DNA of 18,191 nucleotides from Candidatus Tectimicrobiota bacterium (GTDB lineage Bacteria; JACPSX01). The first letter of the stretch is position 1. The number at the start of each line of letters is the position of its first letter. Of this stretch, positions 15,647 through 18,191 are shown one piece after another. The stretch covers positions 1 to 18,191 of the forward strand of contig JACPSX010000102.1 in NCBI GenBank assembly GCA_016193065.1, in the 5' to 3' direction. Both the position numbers and the translations under genes were made by a program. Under the pieces are notes generated by a model. It made no database searches. It was not told where the DNA came from and saw nothing but the letters and a program-made list of their open reading frames with translations.

Positions 15647-16452
15647 TGTACTATGCCGGGATCGACGCGGGATCCAACACGATCAAGACCGTGATCTTAG
15701 GTGAAGAGGGGATTGCTTCCTACCACGTGATTAAGACGGGGCTGGGCGGGGAAGAGCAGGCCGCCCGCTGTCTGGAAGAGGCTTGTGCAAAGGCCCGCAT
15801 CGGCCGCGAGGAGATCGCCTGCATCTACTGTACCGGCTATGGCAGGGAGTATCTCAACTTTCCCCAGGGGCGCAAGAGCGAAATCATCTGCCACGGCGTC
15901 GGCGTGCACTGGATCCTTCCGGAGGTCCGAACGATCGTCGACATCGGCGGCCAGGACAGCAAGGGCATCCGCCTCAACGAGCGGGGAGAGGTGGAGAACT
16001 TCAACATGAACGACAAGTGCGCGGCCGGAACCGGCCGCTTCCTAGAGACCATGGCGACCGCCTTGCAGGTCCCCCTGGAAGAGTTCGGGGCGTGTGCCTT
16101 GCGAGCGACTGAACCCGTACGGGTGAGCAGCACCTGCACGGTCTTTGCCGAAACCGAGGTTATCTCTCACATCGCCCGCGGGAAAAAGAGAGATGAGATC
16201 CTCCTGGGGGTCTGCCAGTCCATTGTTGACCGGATTGCCGCCATGGTGCGCAGCATCGGGGTCAAGCCACCCGTCGCCATGACCGGGGGTGTGGCTAAGA
16301 ACCCGGCCGTTGTCAAGCTCATGGGGGACCGGCTGGGCCTCCCGCTACTGCTGCCTCCCGAGCCCCAAATCACGGGGGCTCTGGGCGCGGCGCTCATGGC
16401 CCGCCAGGACATCCTCTCCCGCCAGAATTCCCAGCCGGCCCTGAGCGGATAG
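15646..16452 (+). CDS. ASKHA-type ATP-dependent activator (HgdC/BcrA-BcrD family)
   Basis: A 268-residue member of the BadF/BadG/BcrA/BcrD/HgdC family. The homodimer bridges one [4Fe-4S] cluster and uses ATP to drive a very low-potential electron into the partner enzyme. Seen are GIDAGSNTIK (5-14, phosphate 1), DIGGQDSKGI (99-108), MNDKCAAGTGRFLE (121-134) with bridging C125, SSTCTVFAETEVI (161-173) with C164, and MTGGVAKNPAVV (212-223, adenosine motif). ATG 15646 overlaps the preceding stop; the same frame runs further upstream inside the previous gene but that part is not coding. There is only one such gene, as for 2-hydroxyacyl-CoA dehydratases; Thauera-type benzoyl-CoA reductase has two different ones. 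This favours a dehydratase-like system, if the operon is complete. Confidence 0.93.
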   Translation: MYYAGIDAGSNTIKTVILGEEGIASYHVIKTGLGGEEQAARCLEEACAKARIGREEIACIYCTGYGREYLNFPQGRKSEIICHGVGVHWILPEVRTIVDIGGQDSKGIRLNERGEVENFNMNDKCAAGTGRFLETMATALQVPLEEFGACALRATEPVRVSSTCTVFAETEVISHIARGKKRDEILLGVCQSIVDRIAAMVRSIGVKPPVAMTGGVAKNPAVVKLMGDRLGLPLLLPPEPQITGALGAALMARQDILSRQNSQPALSG

Positions 16453-16476
16453 AAAGCTTCCCGATCAAGCGCGCCT

Positions 16477-17469
16477 TTACAGTCCCAGAGACTTGAAGAA
16501 CCCCTCCTTCTCGAGCTCATCGAGAAAGCTGGTGTCCACGAAGTCGGCGGGCTTGGCCTGCTTGGCCTTGGGATGGTCTTTGGCGATGTCATCGAGCAAG
16601 AACTGGATCCCCTCCAAAGTGGGGTAGGGTTTGTTGGGAACCATCCTTACAAAGGCCTTGTAACCAGATTCCAGGACATCCCTGTCAGGATTCCGCATGT
16701 ACTGGGACATGATGGCCTTGGTTTCTTTCTCGTGCGTCTTGATGTAGCGGACGGCTTCTGCATAGCCCTTGACCACCGCCTTCACGGTGCTCCGGTTGGC
16801 CTTGATGTAGGTGCGGGTCGTGGCGAGCCCGTTGCCCTGAATGGGAACATTCAGATCCGCGATATCCAGGAGCTCTTTGTAGCCCAGCTTCAGGGCTGTG
16901 GGAACCTCGGAGGGGCTTAAGATGGTTCCGTCGATCCCTCCTGCCTTCAAGGCTGCAATCCGCTTGCTTGTCCCCCCGGTCTGCAAAATCATAACGTCCC
17001 GGTTCGGATTCAGCCCCAGATGCTTGAGGGCGATGAGCATGGCGTTATGCGAAGCGGATCCAAAGCCGCTCACGCCCAACTTCGTCCCCTTTAGGTCCTG
17101 GGCCTTGCTGACGTCGGGCTTGGTAATGAGGGAATAAGCATAGGTGTTTTCCGAGGCTGCCACCAGGACTGCGTCCGAGCCCGCCAGGTTGGCCTGCACG
17201 ATCGTTCCAATGTTGACAAAGGGGGCTTCCCCGGCCACCAGAGCCTGGGTGGCGACCCTTCCTCCCTCGATGAAGACGAGCTCCGCCTCAATCCCATGCT
17301 TCTTGAAAATCCCGGCCTCCTTCCCCACCCAGATGTGGATCTGGTTGTAGGAGATGGCCGGATAGGCAATGCGCACCGTTTTGATGCTTCCCTGGCCATG
17401 CGCCGTACTGACGGACAGCGACAAGGCCACGGTGAGAACAAGCCACAAAAAAGTCGATCGACTTTTCAT
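16477..17469 (-). CDS. NMT1/TauA-like periplasmic substrate-binding protein
   Basis: A 330-residue secreted protein of the NMT1/THI5-SsuA/TauA type, which delivers sulfonates, nitrate, pyrimidine precursors or aromatic carboxylates to ABC importers. A clear signal peptide (MKSRSTFLWLVLTVALSLSV, then STAHG/QG) opens it. The mature part shows VRIAYPAISYNQIHIWVGKE, EAGIFKKHGIEAELVFIEGG, GTKLGVSGFGSASH and ALKAGGIDGTILSP, the usual two-lobe pattern. No lipobox cysteine is seen. ATG 17469 is chosen because GGAGGTGTGAG precedes it and the signal peptide starts there; an upstream in-frame extension lacks these. No permease or ATPase gene is near. Its 3' end faces the dehydratase operon across 24 bases with no terminator seen. 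Confidence 0.92.
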   Translation of the reverse strand: MKSRSTFLWLVLTVALSLSVSTAHGQGSIKTVRIAYPAISYNQIHIWVGKEAGIFKKHGIEAELVFIEGGRVATQALVAGEAPFVNIGTIVQANLAGSDAVLVAASENTYAYSLITKPDVSKAQDLKGTKLGVSGFGSASHNAMLIALKHLGLNPNRDVMILQTGGTSKRIAALKAGGIDGTILSPSEVPTALKLGYKELLDIADLNVPIQGNGLATTRTYIKANRSTVKAVVKGYAEAVRYIKTHEKETKAIMSQYMRNPDRDVLESGYKAFVRMVPNKPYPTLEGIQFLLDDIAKDHPKAKQAKPADFVDTSFLDELEKEGFFKSLGL

Positions 17470-17551
17470 CTCACACCTCCATCCATTCGAGAACTTCAAT
17501 CTCTCCAGAAAAGACAGCAATGCCAATCTTTTTAATGTGTTAGACAACCAC

Positions 17552-17580
17552 TTCGTATCATAATCGGTCCCGAATGTCAA
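17552..17580 (-). promoter_or_regulatory. Predicted promoter of the substrate-binding protein gene
   Basis: On the minus strand, a perfect TTGACA (17580-17575) is followed after 17 bases by TACGAA (17557-17552), preceded by a TG extended -10 element. The start site near 17545 gives a leader of about 75 bases. Confidence 0.5.
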
Positions 17581-17861
17581 TTTCGAAGTAAGTTCATCCA
17601 TCACCGCCACATGCCCAAGCTCAAAGGCGCAGGTCCTTCCCTCAAGACTCCCAAAACCATGCGCTCAGTTCAAGCTCTTCGCGAGTCTCTGAAAAGGGGA
17701 GGGTGGAAACCTGCAGTGGACTGAAGATTCTCCGTAGAAACCGGGAACCTCGCTTGCTCCTTGCAGTTCCGAGAAGAGGTGGGTATGATAGCCGGGAACA
17801 TTTAGGAGAGACCAGAAGCCACCTCTTCCAGAGTAGTTCAAGTTCCAAAACTTGGCGAGGT
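17581..17861. other. Gene-free stretch between divergent units
   Basis: The intergenic region runs from 17470 to 17861 between the substrate-binding protein gene and tRNA-Arg. It contains the two divergent promoters listed separately. Otherwise I see no gene: a 68-codon minus-strand open frame has no ribosome-binding site or recognisable motif. Confidence 0.6.
17761..17789 (+). promoter_or_regulatory. Predicted promoter for tRNA-Arg and the downstream TPR gene
   Basis: TTGCAG (17761-17766) and TATGAT (17784-17789) are spaced by 17 bases. The predicted start near 17796 gives a leader of about 65 bases before the tRNA. Confidence 0.5.
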
Positions 17862-17938
17862 GCCCCCGTAGCTCAGTCGGATAGAGCGAGGGATTCCTAA
17901 TCCCTAGGCCGGAGGTTCGATCCCTCTCGGGGGCACCA
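17862..17938 (+). tRNA. tRNA-Arg (anticodon CCT)
   Basis: A complete 77-base cloverleaf. Acceptor GCCCCCG (17862-17868) pairs with CGGGGGC (17928-17934), followed by A and encoded CCA (17936-17938). Anticodon stem AGGGA/TCCCT encloses TTCCTAA, with anticodon CCT at 17896-17898 reading AGG. The T arm contains GGTTCGATCC. Confidence 0.96.
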
Positions 17939-17963
17939 ACCTTTTATCGGAGAAAAAACCCTT

Positions 17964-18191
17964 ATGGCGGTATCCGCAGCAAAAACTCGCAAACAGCTCC
18001 TGAACCAGAAGGATGAATTCGTCACGCTCTCTGCCAGGGCACTCACTTTCGTTGCCAGTCACTGGCGCCCTTTTCTCTTCGCTCTCCTTTTCATCCTCAT
18101 CGTCGGTGCCGCCTTTGGCGCCTATAACCTGTATTCCAACCGCCAAGAGCGTCAGGCAGCGCTCGCTCTCTTTCAGGCCCGCGCTCTTTAT
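17964..18191 (+). CDS. Membrane-anchored YfgM/TPR-like protein, truncated by the window end
   Basis: The frame opens at ATG 17964 and stays open to the last base (76 codons). It starts with a charged, helical cytoplasmic segment (TRKQLLNQKDEFVTLSAR), then a single membrane span at about residues 37-57 (FLFALLFILIVGAAFGAY), then a helix rich in Ala and Gln that looks like the start of a TPR region (QERQAALALFQARALY). This matches the layout of YfgM-like, periplasmic tetratricopeptide proteins of deltaproteobacteria, which help SecYEG clients. Only the first part is visible, so the call is tentative. A GGAGA site lies about ten bases upstream. It begins 25 bases after tRNA-Arg on the same strand, with no terminator between. 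Confidence 0.7.
   Translation, partial: MAVSAAKTRKQLLNQKDEFVTLSARALTFVASHWRPFLFALLFILIVGAAFGAYNLYSNRQERQAALALFQARALY

Noticed and set aside
13284-16452. A complete class I benzoyl-CoA reductase operon
   Set aside because: Only one ASKHA subunit is present, whereas Thauera-type enzymes have two, and no ferredoxin or ring-cleavage pathway genes are nearby. A dehydratase-like role is safer.

Overview
The window reads as chromosomal DNA from an anaerobic, G+C-rich Gram-negative bacterium, most likely a deltaproteobacterium (Desulfobacterota). This assignment is an inference. It rests on the order ihfA, merR, tRNA-Pro, pcm, on both integration host factor subunits being present, on a SPOR-domain cell-envelope protein, and on an oxygen-sensitive 2-hydroxyacyl-CoA dehydratase/benzoyl-CoA reductase-type module. 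No phage, insertion sequence or CRISPR array was seen.

Layout. Bases 2-2742 hold the 3' part of an EF-G-like translation GTPase gene and a membrane-anchored SPOR protein. A promoter at about 2753 then drives ihfA and a merR-family regulator, which overlap by one base. tRNA-Pro(GGG), an intrinsic terminator, pcm and a near-identical tRNA-Pro(CGG) with its own promoter follow to 4562. Bases 4813-6552 encode an HDOD-GGDEF signalling protein whose leader contains a strong hairpin. It converges on three minus-strand genes: ihfB, a polysaccharide-deacetylase/cyclic-imidase-like enzyme and a metallo-beta-lactamase-fold hydrolase.

Bases 8903-9478 hold no recognisable gene. They contain a compact set of nested inverted repeats (9099-9290) that folds on paper into a branched RNA-like structure followed by a small hairpin and a T-rich stretch. 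A SLOG-fold (TIGR00725-like) gene with a terminator follows. Next come two adjacent genes that are each broken by an internal, frame-changing deletion: apt (adenine phosphoribosyltransferase) and a large UPF0182-family membrane protein.

Bases 13284-16452 form a tight three-gene operon: two HgdB/BcrB/BcrC-family subunits and one ASKHA-type ATP-dependent activator. The activator keeps both bridging-cluster cysteines, and the second subunit keeps three cysteines at the usual cluster positions. The first subunit appears to have lost the family cysteines at every position compared, while the surrounding motifs are intact. This is the best candidate here for unusual enzymology. A secreted NMT1/TauA-like solute-binding protein gene converges on the operon, with no transporter partner in view. 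The window ends with tRNA-Arg(CCU) and the start of a membrane-anchored YfgM/TPR-like protein.
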